DNA of 64,000 nt from Seiridium cupressi (taxonomy: Eukaryota; Ascomycota; Sordariomycetes; Amphisphaeriales; Sporocadaceae). The stretch is taken from positions 62,001 through 126,000 of the forward strand of contig JARVKI010000058.1 in assembly GCA_036674765.1 (NCBI GenBank). The letters are read 5' to 3'. Below, in pieces: positions 12,646 to 24,174 of this stretch (position 1 is the first letter of the stretch; every line of letters starts with the position of its first letter). The position numbers and the translations under genes are program-made. The notes under the pieces were generated by a model. It saw nothing but the letters and a program-made list of their open reading frames with translations. It did no database searches and had not been told where the DNA came from.

Positions 12646-14502
12646 ACGCCCAGCAGCCCCTCGCCGTCTGGCTCTTCCTTCGCACCGCAAATTAGCAAAC
12701 GACCATTCACGTGTGTGTTGAAGAAAGGGAACAGCGGAACCGACCCCACCGGCGCCCTCTACTTGATACGCGAGAGACACGTACCCGCGATATACAGCTA
12801 TCACGAGCTTACGATAGACTCTTCCTACCCCAGACTCTGGCCAGTCTCAAAACCATTGAAAGATCCACGATTTAATTCTCGACTTCCCTTTGGGACGCCT
12901 TGCCCTTACTTCCACTTTACGAGGCCGCTCTTTTTTCTACTTCAGTCTATTCGTTCATTCGCTCTTCTAGCAAGAGATTTGCCCTTCCCTTCGATCAGGA
13001 TCGACCAGCATCAACATTGACTTCGCCCAAGACGCTTTCGTAAGGCATAACGTGTATAGCCCAGGCTGTGCAACCCCAAGGCCGGCAAATAAAATCAAAG
13101 GCACCGGGAAACAACAAAACAGCCCGTCACACGAACCCGGCGACTGGTTGCAGGCTTTTTGATTGCGCATTCACTACCCAGCCCGAGTCCGCAGTGTTAC
13201 GAGGTTGCGCGTCTCGTCGCCATCCGCCCCCGTGATCTGCCTGTCCAGTGTCCAGCTTTTACCCAACCCCCGGTTTCCCGGCTTCGCCTCACCGCGGCTT
13301 TCCTTGGTTTTCTTCGTCAGTCTTCTCGGCGCTGCTTTGCTCAGTGCATTCAGCCCAATCCCGGTCTTTTCCCGGTTCGGAACAGTTCACGACTGCGTCG
13401 TCAACAGATCGTTCTCGTTCTCAGGCATCAGCCCGATCAATCCGGCATCGTCAGGTTTCCGCAGGCTCCGGAAATCCCAAGTCTGCCAACCACCCAGCAA
13501 TACGAGACAACGAGATATCCACTCATTTCTTGTCGTGCATTCGGCGACTCATTATTGGGGCATTCTTGCTTCTAGCATTATTCATCGGCCGTTTTCCACC
13601 CCTCACACCCGCCCTTGAAAAGCAGTTGCTCGTTCGTTCATAAAACCGGCCCAAGCGTAAAACGATTCGAGCTCAAATTCGCTTTCAACCCGGTTTCCGC
13701 CATCAAGCCACAGTTCCAGGACTCGGCACCTCGGTATCAATCTCAGTACTGTCTCGCTTTTCACCCCGGGCGGCCGCAGAGTTTGAATAGTCACCTCGCA
13801 CATCTAACTCTATTGCCGTCGCGCAGCCAACTAGGATACAGCGAACCGCTGTCTACTCGTCCGCAAGACACGGCCGGACAAATCCGAGCGATTCTGTCAT
13901 TTACATTCTTTCTGGCATCTGCTCAGGTCCCCCCTGCGCCAGACTCCCTGTGCACGCCCCTGCGCCTGCCACCCCTCGCAAGACCCCTCCAGCCCGGCCC
14001 AGGCACTCTACGGCGATCACGGCCAAGCCCAACCATCCCAACGCGACGGCTCAGCCTCGCCCGCACTGGCGTCACCCCACTTACGCACCGTCCATTGACA
14101 CAACGCATAACCATTGTGGCCCAGCGGGACCCATCCTTTGCGTCAGCGGGACTAGCCATCTGATCTCGTACCCCTCCGTTCATGCTTTAGTCCCACTTGA
14201 GTAATAGTAACATCCCTCGTGTACTATTTGCCCACTACTAGTCTGGAGACACCGCCGCGTGACACCCAGCACTTCTTACTACACACCATCACCCCCTGCC
14301 GTCGTAGGTTCTTATAATACCAGCTGCCTTCCCACACGCTCACTTCCCTTCCCCGGATTTCATTTCGACATCGTCAAATCTTACCTGCGTGGTATCCTGT
14401 CTTGGGTATCAACAAGAAGTTATTGAAGCCTGCTACACACTTGCAGCTTCACACCACTTCCACGTTCCGTTTTCACCTTCACAACACAACTTCACATCTA
14501 AG
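12646..14502 (+). promoter_or_regulatory. ATG-depleted, pyrimidine-rich leader of the PCL cyclin gene
   Basis: Between the ATG at 12643 and the cyclin start at 14503 the plus strand holds a single ATG (14182), which is followed at once by a stop. The same stretch contains more than 30 CAT triplets, that is, ATGs on the other strand. ATGs are frequent just upstream, at 12438, 12478 and 12643. The pattern fits a transcribed 5' UTR of up to about 1.8 kb, kept free of upstream starts. Introns inside the leader cannot be excluded; a GTAAGG-like donor lies near 13040. Long leaders are known for fungal cyclin and regulator genes, but the length here is inference. Confidence 0.55.
14182..14190 (+). 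promoter_or_regulatory. Minimal uORF (Met-Leu-stop)
   Basis: ATGCTTTAG is the only ATG in the last ~1.86 kb before the cyclin start, 313 nt upstream of it. If transcribed, this two-codon uORF would allow efficient reinitiation. Confidence 0.4.
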
Positions 14503-15648
14503 ATGGCTTCGATATCAGGACTGCCCATGGGCGAGCTCAACGCCGCCGCCCTGGAACACTTTGTCTACCAACCCGTCGACAACTCGATGATCTCATATCT
14601 GGCCCAGGCTGCATGCGATGTAATTCAGTGCGATCCTCACATGATGCCGCCGCCCCCAGCTCAGAGCAGGTCACATCTCCCTCCTACGCCACCCCGGACG
14701 CCCTCGCCGAAGGCCATCAGAGTCGAGGACGCTACCATGCCGACACTGGAGGAGTTCATCACACAGCTTGTCGTTTCGTCTAATGTACAGGTACCCACCC
14801 TGATGTCGACACTGGTCTACCTCACCAGGCTCAGGTCACGCCTGCAGCCCATGGCAAAGGGTCTCCGATGCACATCTCACCGCATCTTTCTTGCCGCTCT
14901 CATTCTTGCTGCCAAGTACCTCAATGACAGCTCGCCCAAGAACAAGCACTGGGCCAACTACAGCCACATCAATACCGATGGATGCTCATTCGGATTCAGC
15001 CGGACTGAGGTTAACCTGATGGAGAAGCAGCTTCTCTTCCTACTGAACTGGGAGCTCAGAATCACCGAGGAGGATCTGTACCGGGAGTTGGACGTTTTCT
15101 TGGCCCCAATCCGTGCCGAGATTGATGCAAAGTATGCCCGCCGCATGCAACGCAAGAGAGAAGAGGCTCTCCGGAAGCAGATGGAGGCAGAGGCTTGGGC
15201 CGCAACTACTCAGTTCCCCTCCCCACCAAGCTCACGGGGAAGCTCAAGGTCGAGACAGGTTGTTCTTCCCGAACAGGAGATCGCCCGATTGGTGCACGAT
15301 GCATCGACGCCCCCGGGCCTCGCCTACAGCTCAGCGGCAAGTTCGAGCAGCTCATATGCCTCATCTATCTCGTCTCGACAGCACTCGCGGTCTAGCACTC
15401 CACTATCAGTCCCGGAGGACCCCTTTGTCTACTCTGGAGATCTGTACGAATCCCCCGTCGAGATCGTCCTGGATATGCCGCAGCCGGCTGCGATTAGGAA
15501 CTACAGGAAGGAAGACCATCTTCTTCCCTACGAGATCAGTGCAGAGGAGCTCAGGGAGATGCAAGACGGAGGCAGCAAGGCCAAGCGAGCACGAACAGGA
15601 AGGGGCATATGGGGTCGCATGTTTGGTGGCGCCGTTGCAGTACGATGA
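14503..15648 (+). CDS. PCL-type G1/S cyclin (Pcl1/Pcl2 family)
   Basis: This is a regulatory partner of the PHO85/PhoA class of CDKs, controlling G1 progression, polarity and nutrient signalling. The single exon encodes 381 residues. The cyclin box spans about residues 80-200 and includes a LRCTSHRIFLAALILAAKYL-like core and the run MEKQLLFLLNWELRI, typical of Pcl/PHO80-like cyclins. Before the box lies the proline-directed cluster PPTPPRTPSPK, a likely CDK target. After it come a charged helix with KYARRMQRKREEALRKQ and a long Ser-rich, presumably disordered tail with a basic KAKRARTGR cluster near the end. ATG 14503 is the first ATG for more than 300 nt. Which Pcl subtype, and which kinase it binds, is inferred from family only. 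Confidence 0.9.
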   Translation: MASISGLPMGELNAAALEHFVYQPVDNSMISYLAQAACDVIQCDPHMMPPPPAQSRSHLPPTPPRTPSPKAIRVEDATMPTLEEFITQLVVSSNVQVPTLMSTLVYLTRLRSRLQPMAKGLRCTSHRIFLAALILAAKYLNDSSPKNKHWANYSHINTDGCSFGFSRTEVNLMEKQLLFLLNWELRITEEDLYRELDVFLAPIRAEIDAKYARRMQRKREEALRKQMEAEAWAATTQFPSPPSSRGSSRSRQVVLPEQEIARLVHDASTPPGLAYSSAASSSSSYASSISSRQHSRSSTPLSVPEDPFVYSGDLYESPVEIVLDMPQPAAIRNYRKEDHLLPYEISAEELREMQDGGSKAKRARTGRGIWGRMFGGAVAVR

Positions 15649-18600
15649 TCATCAGCATTTTCACGAGAGCATGGCGTTCAGGATTGCGTTTGACACAAAA
15701 AGAGAGATCTATTCTATTCTTTTCTTAGAGGGGCTCGGCTATAGCCTCCTTCCATGATACCTATGGCGTTTAATGGTCACCCAGGGATATATACAGGGGC
15801 CGCATTTACAGGATTTGGGGCAAGGCGCACCCGAGATTGGTTGATGAGGACCCGGGAGGTCCACGAGCGGGTGATATGCTCACATGCATGGAACGAAGAC
15901 GGGTCGTTTGGTACATGGCGTTTTGGGCAAGATTTGCATGCATGGACAGGTAGATACACAGACTCCTTCGTACTAGGTCATCGGCCATAGCGCCGACCTG
16001 GATGAAAGTCAATCAATACATTGGGCATGAAACTCCGGTGATCACTCATATTCAATGTCCGAAAAAAGCATCATGACAATGGTTCCCTGACTGTGAGGCT
16101 TGAAACAGATGTGCCCCAATTTTCCCGAGGACAATCAGTTCGCAATCCATCGTCGGTAAGCATATCGTAACCCATGAGAGAATTTTGGTAACTGGTTAGC
16201 TCGCTTGGCTTGGGATCCGCGATGGTGATGCACCTGGCACATGGCGAGAACAGTTGTGCTGATGCTCGGTCGCCATGGACGGTCGACTAGCCTCAGTAAT
16301 CCTTCATGTTCATTAGCGGCAAGTGGAGCTCTGGCTCAACTTTGATCTACTTCCTTCGACTACCTAATTAGTCTGGGGTTGTGATCCCAACTTCTACTTA
16401 GGGTCAGTAACAAAGACGCACAGCCGCATCCATGAGGCACAAAGTACGGGGGCATTTTCGCTTCCTCGAAACGCGCTTGGACACCGATGTTGGAAATCCC
16501 AGGGAGCCGAATCCATGACCCGACACGTTCATGATGAAAACTGCCAGATCTCATTCCTCGTTGGATCCTCTGATCAATTGGCACAATGGTGATCGGGACT
16601 TCTAGACACAGTCTGACGTAGATCAGAAAATAAAATGAAATAGAATAAAATAAAATATTCATAGCCAGGGTGAGCGTCGAAGGATCATGCGGAGCATCTC
16701 AAAGTGGCATAGAATGCCATTGCTCGGCGTGCGAATCTGATGAGGGCTGTACCGTGGCCGTCATAGTCATCATCCAATCCCTATGTACATACATAGCCTA
16801 GCACTTTTTTCTCTTTTGGCTTTTTCCAGCAAATTGGAGCCGAGTGGTCAGTAATGCGACGCCCCCCGGTCAGCGTAAAGAATCGCAAAGTTCACGATCT
16901 GGAAATGTAAGTGGTGCACGTCAAAGGCGTCATTATTTCCTCCGTCACAAAATTAGAGGTCTTATTTTACACTTGGAGACATTTCAGGTAAATAAAATTG
17001 TTCACCCTAAGCATGTTTTTTTTTTAGGCCGCGCGGTATAATTGATTAAAACCCAAGAGAAAAAGGGGCCGCCTGGCGAGGCGCAAACTCAAACCCCATC
17101 ATCGTCAGTGACTAGGCGCGCGCATCGCCCTGCAAAATAGAAATAAAAACGGCTCAGTGGCATTTGTTTATTTGTTTGTTTGTTTTATTGATTCCCTCAT
17201 ATCAGCCCCCTCCGGCCAGGAAAATTGGCCTCGAGGGAATTTGTCATGTCGCGGCCGTTTTTGCCGACCGTTCGTCCTGTCGTGCGCCACCGGCTTAGAG
17301 TGTGGAAATGCAGGCCGTTGGGAACGCCGAAGTTTGAGCAGTCGCCGCCAGAATAGCAACGGCGCTTAATCAGGTTTCAATTAAACATGCATATTGGCTC
17401 GTTGGCAAGGTCTGGAGCTTGAGCAAATACAGAAATTGATACTCTTGATTTTTGCATCTAATATTACTGATATTAATTGGCTCTAAATTGACAGATGTCA
17501 TAGTCAGCGAGAGTTCAAGACAAGTTGTCGTTTGAAGAATACAATGTGGTCTGTTGAAACCAAACATAGCCTCGTGTCTAACCCGATTAGGAGTTGCTAC
17601 CAGGACATGGGTCAGTCATCTTCCATGCCGGGAATCCCATATCGCGCAAGTGCGTAATGATTGAGCCCATTTGGTACGAGTCATACGTGGCCTATGTAAA
17701 ATTTAATGTCGCTATATCCATCAATAAAAGCGGGAACCGTCATGTCTAGTGTTTAGTAATAACAAGTGGTATATGAACGTCGAGCACAAGTAAACACCAC
17801 AGATCGGAGCTAGCATCGGGAAAAGTGGGGAATGCCGAAGTCTGCGCTGACTTGCGCTGTGGGGGCGGCAAGTGACAAATGCTCCGGGCCCAGCTAAAAT
17901 CTTACTGTTCCCTCTGGTGATGGAAATTCTTCGATAAGACCTCTACTGGCCGGCTCTACTTCTTCTCGTTCTTGCGGTTCTCGGGGTTTGTATTACCCAT
18001 TTGCAGAGTCGCATATCTCCGGCCTCGGGCTCACGCGGGCGTCATGAGCTGGAAGAGTGAGCAGGTCTGCCTGCCGCTGTTGCAAAGTACCTTCTTCTCA
18101 GACGCGACACGACGATGAAGTGCCCAGAAGTTCCTGCAGGCCCATTGGGAAGTGATCCTGACTACTCCACCGCACAGCCTTTTGCCCTCTCTCTCTCTCC
18201 AACATGGACTTGATGAGTCGCCCGAAAGCAAGCTGAGCACCATCGGCATGTAGGCGGTGGGCAGACTTGCTCTCTAATTTGCTCTTAGTTTCGGAGTGAG
18301 CGTATCCCGGCCAATCCGCCATGATCCGTGATCCCCGGTGCCGTCGGGACTGACGTCGAGGAGGGCTCTGATGTGGCTGGGCGAGTTGGGATTGGCGGAT
18401 TTGTTCCTAAATACCTCCGCTATCTCCAGAGCCGAGTAGGACTTGGGTCCTTGTCCATGCCTGCAGTCATATATCCAAGCAATGCGGGTACGGCTGCTAC
18501 ATTCGCTGACCGACGGTACGTTGCTCGTTGCTTTATTCTGGAGGGTAGCGTTGATGTACAGCGTCCAGAAATTTTCCCGATTAGGCAGCAGTTCAGCCTC

Positions 18601-19473
18601 ATCACTGTCCTCGTTCCAGAGGGTGTTAGTTATCTCATGTCATGTAACTCCTCCGAGTGTTAGTATTCGGCCGTGATCATGTAATCCAACGGAGAAATCT
18701 GCCTACTACGACCAGCATCTGTTGATGACCCGCATTACAATTTTTACATATAAGCCGCTGGAGGTATAGACCTTCGCGAGCCCGTCCTCAAGAGGCAACA
18801 CCGCTGGGAACCACGCCTCGCACACTCCAATATGCCCCGAAATGTCGGGTGCCTCCGCATGGTAAGGCTTACTCCCAAGAGTATTCTACCATTGACGGCG
18901 CGGTATAGACAATGTAGAAGTCCGCAACCTCGTGGGAATGAAGCCTGGCGACATGAGACGATGTGTCATGAAATTACTACAACGACATTGGTTGGGGCTA
19001 TTACTACGGCATTCATGTATATTACCTTATCCGTTTCGTTGCCTCTTCCTCCCACGCCTCGTCTGTTGAACTGGTCATTCACAAGAGTAATCATTTGACA
19101 TGGAATGCTCTGACACCTCTGCAAGATGAAACGGGTATACGGATGGCAAGGAGTCGTAATCGATGTCAATGGTTTGCGAGCATTATCACTCGCGGCCCCA
19201 ACCACGATGTCCCAAGATTTACGTCCAAGAGAGCTTTGCACCAAAGTAACAGGCGTAAAGCAAAATCAAATTGCATGTGCTAATGCTACGCAAATCTACC
19301 TTGGTATATATGTATGCAGGAAGGCAAAACGCAAGTGGTGCCGAGTGTTAGTGTTTTGCTCCTAACCATCTCCAAGCAGCGTCTCAAAAACATCCAATAA
19401 CACCATGCAATTGATAGAAAAAAATATTTGGCAGCTGGTCTCACTGCAACATATGCAAACGACTGCAGTCCAT
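15649..19473. other. Gene-poor region
   Basis: About 3.8 kb without a supported gene; its first few hundred bases must contain the cyclin 3' UTR. A (TTTG)n simple repeat occurs near 17164-17183. Several short open frames around 18.0-18.7 kb overlap on both strands and have no recognisable features. Confidence 0.5.
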
Positions 19474-19740
19474 CTAGTCGAAACGTACATGCTTATGATT
19501 CGGGCCTTTTCCACCGGATCCCTTGCGAGCAGCGAGAGTAATCTTTGTGATTTTCCCCATAGGCTTACCGCCATTGACCGATGGTGATTTGGCTGTAGGA
19601 GTCGACTTCAGCGCTGACTTGATTGGGCTGCTGTGCAGGACGCCGTTGGGACGCTGGCCAGGGGAAGCAGCCTTCTTTGGCGTCTTGGTAGGAGTTTCTT
19701 GTTTCGAAGCCTTGTCCGGGGATGCTTCTTTCGGTGACGC
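19474..19740 (-). other. 88-codon in-frame extension beyond the SRP40 stop
   Basis: Directly after the TAG of the SRP40-like gene (19743-19741) the same frame stays open for 88 codons to a second TAG at 19476-19474. The predicted peptide is rich in Lys, Ser, Pro, Thr and Ala (it starts ASPKEASPDKASKQETPTKT and ends KHVRFD), like an unstructured basic nucleolar tail and unlike random 3' UTR. It could be a readthrough extension, a former C terminus cut off by a nonsense change, or chance. The stop lacks the CARYYA context of classic readthrough sites. The CTAG at the stop could serve as a 3' splice site, but I find no good in-frame donor. Confidence 0.45.
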
Positions 19741-21051
19741 CTAGTCCTCGAACTTGAAGCTTCTGGTGGCTGAAACGTCCAGCGGGCCACCTCTGTAAGC
19801 ACCTCGCTTCTTCTTGTTCTTCTCCTTGGTGAAGCCCTTGCCGCGAGTCACAATTAGATCCTCGTGTGCCTTCTGGCCATATCCGTCCTGGATGTAGGCG
19901 TTGGAGGACAGTCTAGGGTCAATGTTGACGTCTTTCTTGATGCGCGAGAAGGGTTCATTCTGCAGCCGCTTTCCACCATTGCCGCCTCGGTTGTTCTGCT
20001 TGAACGTGGTTGGGTCAGGAGGAAGAGGGGCGAATGGAGGTGAAGTCTTGTCGAGAGTAGCTGAAGTGTCGGACCCAGTACCATTTGCGGCCCGATCCTT
20101 GGCCGTCTTCGTCTTCGCATCCGAGTCCGAGTCTGAATCGCTGCTGGAGTCAGAGTCCGAGTCTGAATCAGGCAGAGGAACCTGGGCAGCTGTTTCGGCC
20201 TCGGATTCGGAGTCGGAGTCTGATTCGGAGGATGATGAATCCGAGGAGCTGTCCTCTACAGCGGCGACCTTGGCTTTCTTGACCTTCTTGACGACTTGGG
20301 CGGGGGCCTCATCTTCGGAAGAGTCGGAGTCGGAGTCGGATGAAGAAGATGAAGAGTCACTGCCTGGAGAGCTTGTAGTAGTCTTGACCTTCTTCGCCTT
20401 GGGCTTCTCATCCTCTGAGCTAGACGAGTCCGCATCAGACATGTCCTCGTCAGAATCCGAGTCGGATGAGGAAGAACTCTCGCTATCAGACTGAGCCTTG
20501 CGCTTAAGGGACTTGGTTGCGCCAGAGGTAGGTGCAGTGACCCCGGCAGCTTCGTCTTCGCTGTCGCTGTCGCTGTCGGAGCTTGAGCTGGAACTCGAGC
20601 TGGAAGAGGAATCGCTGTCGCTGTCCGCCTCCACAGCCGGCGCATCAGCCATGTCGACATCGTCGCTATCGCTATCGCTGCTGCTGCTGCTGTCGCTCTC
20701 GGAGCTCGAGTCACTGTCACTGCTGCTGACCGTGGTGACTTGCATGACTTGCTCCTTGGCGGCCGAGGGAGTGCTGTCCTTGCTCGAGAAAGTCTCCCAA
20801 GTCTGAAACACGCTGAACAGGGAGTGATGCTCCTTCTTCTGCGCCTTGTTCTTCTTGGCGGCCTGAGACTTCCAACCCTGGTCTGCTCGGTGCTTCTTGA
20901 ACTCGCGGTGGGCGTTGGCAAAGCCCTTTGCGGACAAGAAGTCCTCGACGAGGTCCATGAGCTGGGCGGGGGGAACATCGGCACCGGCAGCGGTCGAAGT
21001 CGTAGCTACCGGAGCCGACTCCTTCTTGGTGACCTTTGTCTTCTTGGCCAT
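19741..21051 (-). CDS. srp40: SRP40/Nopp140-like nucleolar phosphoprotein
   Basis: This is a nucleolar chaperone-like protein of the SRP40/Nopp140 family, associated with snoRNP assembly and Pol I transcription. The single exon encodes 436 residues. A LisH-like motif occurs near residues 25-50 (LMDLVEDFLSAKGFANAHRE). A long middle part alternates acidic Ser/Asp/Glu blocks, typical CK2 substrates, with short Lys-rich or Ala/Pro spacers such as KPKAKKVKT and VKKVKKAKV. The C-terminal SRP40_C domain includes NEPFSRIKKDVNIDPRLSSN, KGFTKEKNKKKRGAYRGG and a KFED ending. The chosen start MAKKTKVTKK follows the frame's 5' leader; upstream ATGs exist in frame but code for unconserved sequence. The stop is followed by an unusual in-frame extension (see 19474-19740). 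Confidence 0.9.
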   Translation of the reverse strand: MAKKTKVTKKESAPVATTSTAAGADVPPAQLMDLVEDFLSAKGFANAHREFKKHRADQGWKSQAAKKNKAQKKEHHSLFSVFQTWETFSSKDSTPSAAKEQVMQVTTVSSSDSDSSSESDSSSSSDSDSDDVDMADAPAVEADSDSDSSSSSSSSSSSDSDSDSEDEAAGVTAPTSGATKSLKRKAQSDSESSSSSDSDSDEDMSDADSSSSEDEKPKAKKVKTTTSSPGSDSSSSSSDSDSDSSEDEAPAQVVKKVKKAKVAAVEDSSSDSSSSESDSDSESEAETAAQVPLPDSDSDSDSSSDSDSDSDAKTKTAKDRAANGTGSDTSATLDKTSPPFAPLPPDPTTFKQNNRGGNGGKRLQNEPFSRIKKDVNIDPRLSSNAYIQDGYGQKAHEDLIVTRGKGFTKEKNKKKRGAYRGGPLDVSATRSFKFED

Positions 21052-23147
21052 TGTGGAAGGATTGGGTGTTTGTGGAGAAGTAGTTGAGTTGTTGGAGAAG
21101 AGCCACGCTGGAGGGCCAGAAGTGGTGCTGATGGTGGAGGAGTGTTTAGGATCTCCAGGCATGAGCGAAAGGTGACAGTCGACCGTTCGAGGAAGGAGGC
21201 CGGGAGGTAACGAGGTTGTCGCAACGAGAACCCGATCACGGTTGCTCTGCTGCCAGAGGAAAAAAATTGTGGATTGCGATTGCCCAGCAACTTTTTGCCG
21301 GCTATCGCAGCTCACCGCTTGCTCCAATGAGCTTAAACTCAATGATAGTGCAGATGCATGTGGAATAAATCAACAGGGGACCACCCCGCCGACAAGTACG
21401 TACTTGATAAGAGAACAATTGGCTCCGTGCTAGATACAACGTAAAATACATGTACTCACACCGTCCAGGCATATAATATACCATATATTTCTATAGCCCA
21501 AAAAGAATTAAAAATAAATAAATACAAACAACTCCAAGTCTTTCAGGGCTGTTCATCGTGTGTTACTCTTATATTGTCCCATCAACTATTCCATGTAATC
21601 GCACATACCGACGTCATTCCTTGACTTCTAGTGACATTACGGATGCGCCGGTTCCTATGTCCGCCGCCGACCCGGCGTCAGTATCTCTCCAAATGAGTTG
21701 CTTGCTGTGGTTCAACATAGACATGACATTATCTGTATATATTCTTTGGGCTGCACCTGTCAAGATCTGACAAGTCCATTGGACCGAGGCGGTGTCGGAA
21801 TGGTCTCGTCATGTCACGGCCTAGGCTTTTTGTTGCCCTGGACGAGGTGCTTGACTGTCTATCCAGTGCCAATTGCTTCCTGCTCCGTCGGGCAGGAAGC
21901 GCAGCAACCGTCTACGGTGTGCTATCTTCTGGCCCAGACTCACTGACAATCTGGAGGATTCTTGGTGCGTCGACAGCATGTGCTCCTATCCAAATAATTA
22001 TGCCCATGCTCCGGCACGGTCACACTCAATTGTCCCGGCTTCCTTGGGGCTTGCGACTCGAAGTCTGGATCATTTGTTCCTATTTCTCAAGCCCCTCGTA
22101 TCAGCAATTTACGGGATTTGGCTTCTGTCAACTGTGTTGTCGGGAAGATGCCGAGGGCCCTGCCACAATCAGCAACGTCAGCTCGTGGCTTTGAACCATA
22201 GTATGGGTCGATCGTTGACTCCTTTGGTACGTGTGAACCCTCCATCATTCAGATTACCCTCTGTTTGACCGCCTTGTGAGTTCATCGTCTGACCTGCACC
22301 GTCCCAGATCCCAAGCTAATAAGGGGACTCTTTGGCAGGGGGCTCATGTTCACGATTCTCGCTCTTCGTTTTAGCCAAGCTCTCAGTGGCTTCTCTATAA
22401 CCTTCAAGATTGCTCTAGGCCGAGATGGTGATCAGCACAAATATCGCCTTCAGCCTCCGAGGGACGAGATATCGCAGCAAACGATGCGCCCCATTCCAGC
22501 TGGTGTGTGACGAGACGGAATGATTTACTGGCATTCCCGGCTTTGAATATGCCCAGGTGGGCTGGGAATACTTGTGTGAATGAACTGGGACTGGAGCTCA
22601 CCCTGATGCTTGAGATTCGTACTTTCACCCCAGTAGGCCAGGATTCATCCGCACAGTTGCCCCTATGCCGGGATGGAATTTGTAAAAGAACAAGCTCGCA
22701 AAGCTAGCTCGAAAGTCATGATATAGGATATTAAGCTACGATACCATGGGGCTCTCATGCAAGCAGTATGGAACTGTCCAACCTGGCGAGTTGGGGCTAT
22801 TTTCTTTATTTTCTTTTATCAGAAATAAAGTTGATTGTGGTATAATTTTATAGGTCATAATAGACATGCTAAGAAAGAAATTTTATTGCTTTGGGTCATC
22901 ACTATTCTAAGAATCAGGCTTTTAGTTAGGGCGTTCAGGCACCCTAACACCAATATATACACATAAGCTGAGCGCGTGTGCGCGCGTGTCTCTAGATAAC
23001 GATCTAGAAAGCAGGCGTCTAAGATATCTCAACTACATCGCTGATATATGCATCGCTTTTATGTTCTATCATCCAAAGGAGTTCGGACGTAATCAATAGA
23101 AAACGCCTTGGTCATCAAAGCACGCCCTTCTCAAGCCTTATGGCGCT
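21052..23147. other. Intergenic region
   Basis: It must contain the promoter of the SRP40-like gene (near 21.1-21.4 kb) and the 3' end of the PEX11-like gene. Open frames at 21.7-22.3 kb on the plus strand lack domains. An AT-rich stretch lies at about 22.8-22.9 kb. Confidence 0.5.
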
Positions 23148-24174
23148 CTAGCTTCTATCACCAACCTCCCGTCCACACCTCTCCCAGACATCAAGTCCAG
23201 TAAGAACCGACGTGACAAACATGACCACTCCTACGGTCCCCGGGTCAGCATTGATCCAACCCACTATCGTCCCAGGTAGCACGATATCAAGCGCACCCGC
23301 CACGATGCTCCGACCCAGACCATGCAACTTGGTCGTGACTTCCTTTCTCCATAATACCCTCCTCTTCCTGGCCTTGTTTACAATGGTCTTCATCCGCTGT
23401 TGTTCCTTCTTTACATCAAACTCCTCTTCCGCCTGTTTCTCATTTGCGATTTCACCATCTTTCGTGTCATCTTTGCCTCCGATCTTCTCACTTTGAGTTA
23501 CATCTCCCATCGCCGGAACTGGCGTATATGCCAACACTTTCAATGCTTTCAAGAGCCCAGATAGCACGCCACAAACGAGCGCAAAAAGCCAGAAACGTTG
23601 CGCCTCGATCGTGACTACTCGCTCCCATTCGGGCGTCCACACTCTGAGTCCCTCGATTTGCAGCGCGTCAACCATGGTGCTAGTCTCAAGAAGAAGATAC
23701 ATCCCATTAAAGGTACGTCCAAAGACGTCCAGGTAGGACTCCAGATGGACCCATAATGGCCGTTTTGTCCCAGACTGCGGTGAAATGTTGGCATATAGCT
23801 TTTGTGCCGAGTTAAATGAGTCCAAGAACCGGAAAACGCGAAAAAAGCGCCGGGCCAGACCGAGTCGTTGGCGTAGAGCGAGGAGGACGGTATGCGTCTG
23901 AGAGTATGATGGCGGGCTGGCGGCACTAATATCCAGCAAAGATACAAAAAGGCCAAGCGAGGCTGGATAAGATGAGAGGATCTGGGCGATGGATTGCAGG
24001 AGGCGCAATGTTCGTTCGAGGCCAACTGTAACAATATTAGCCAGGATGCTGATGAATAATAGAATTGGCGGTAGTGAGATGTGTGCAAATGCCCACAATT
24101 CTAAAGAAAGAAAAGTAATGTGTTGTGGGAGACTGCGAACAACTACTGGCTGTCAGCATCCCAGGCCCAACCAT
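23148..24174 (-). CDS. PEX11-family peroxisome proliferation protein
   Basis: PEX11 proteins elongate and divide peroxisomes by remodelling their membrane. The main exon (24025-23148) carries the family layout. An N-terminal amphipathic segment, GLERTLRLLQSIAQIL, is followed by RFFRVFRFLDSFNSAQKLY, a hydrophobic segment FWLFALVCGVLSGLLKAL, a charged linker with a Lys/Arg cluster, and a C-terminal membrane segment after ALDIVLPGTIVGWI. The exon begins at a clear acceptor, CTAAT branch then TTACAG (24026). No ATG opens this frame upstream, so a first exon is required. A fitting candidate is 24174-24147 (9 codons, MVGPGMLTA), with donor GTAGTT and matching phase, giving 301 residues. That exon is uncertain, and another acceptor (TTTCTTTAG near 24100) is possible. 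It resembles the Pex11C/GIM5A-like group more than classical Pex11. Confidence 0.75.

Noticed and set aside
13615..14163. 182-codon plus-strand frame in the cyclin leader
   Set aside because: It contains no ATG at all; Pro/Ser/Arg-rich composition follows from C/T-rich leader sequence.
16400..16600. Possible tRNA-like sequence (GGATTCGG on the minus strand)
   Set aside because: It does not match the B-box GGTTCGANTCC and no cloverleaf arms could be paired.
19901..20806. Ser/Glu/Leu-rich open frames antisense to the SRP40-like gene
   Set aside because: They are mirror products of the GA/TC-rich Ser-Asp-Glu repeats on the coding strand; no independent start context or domain.
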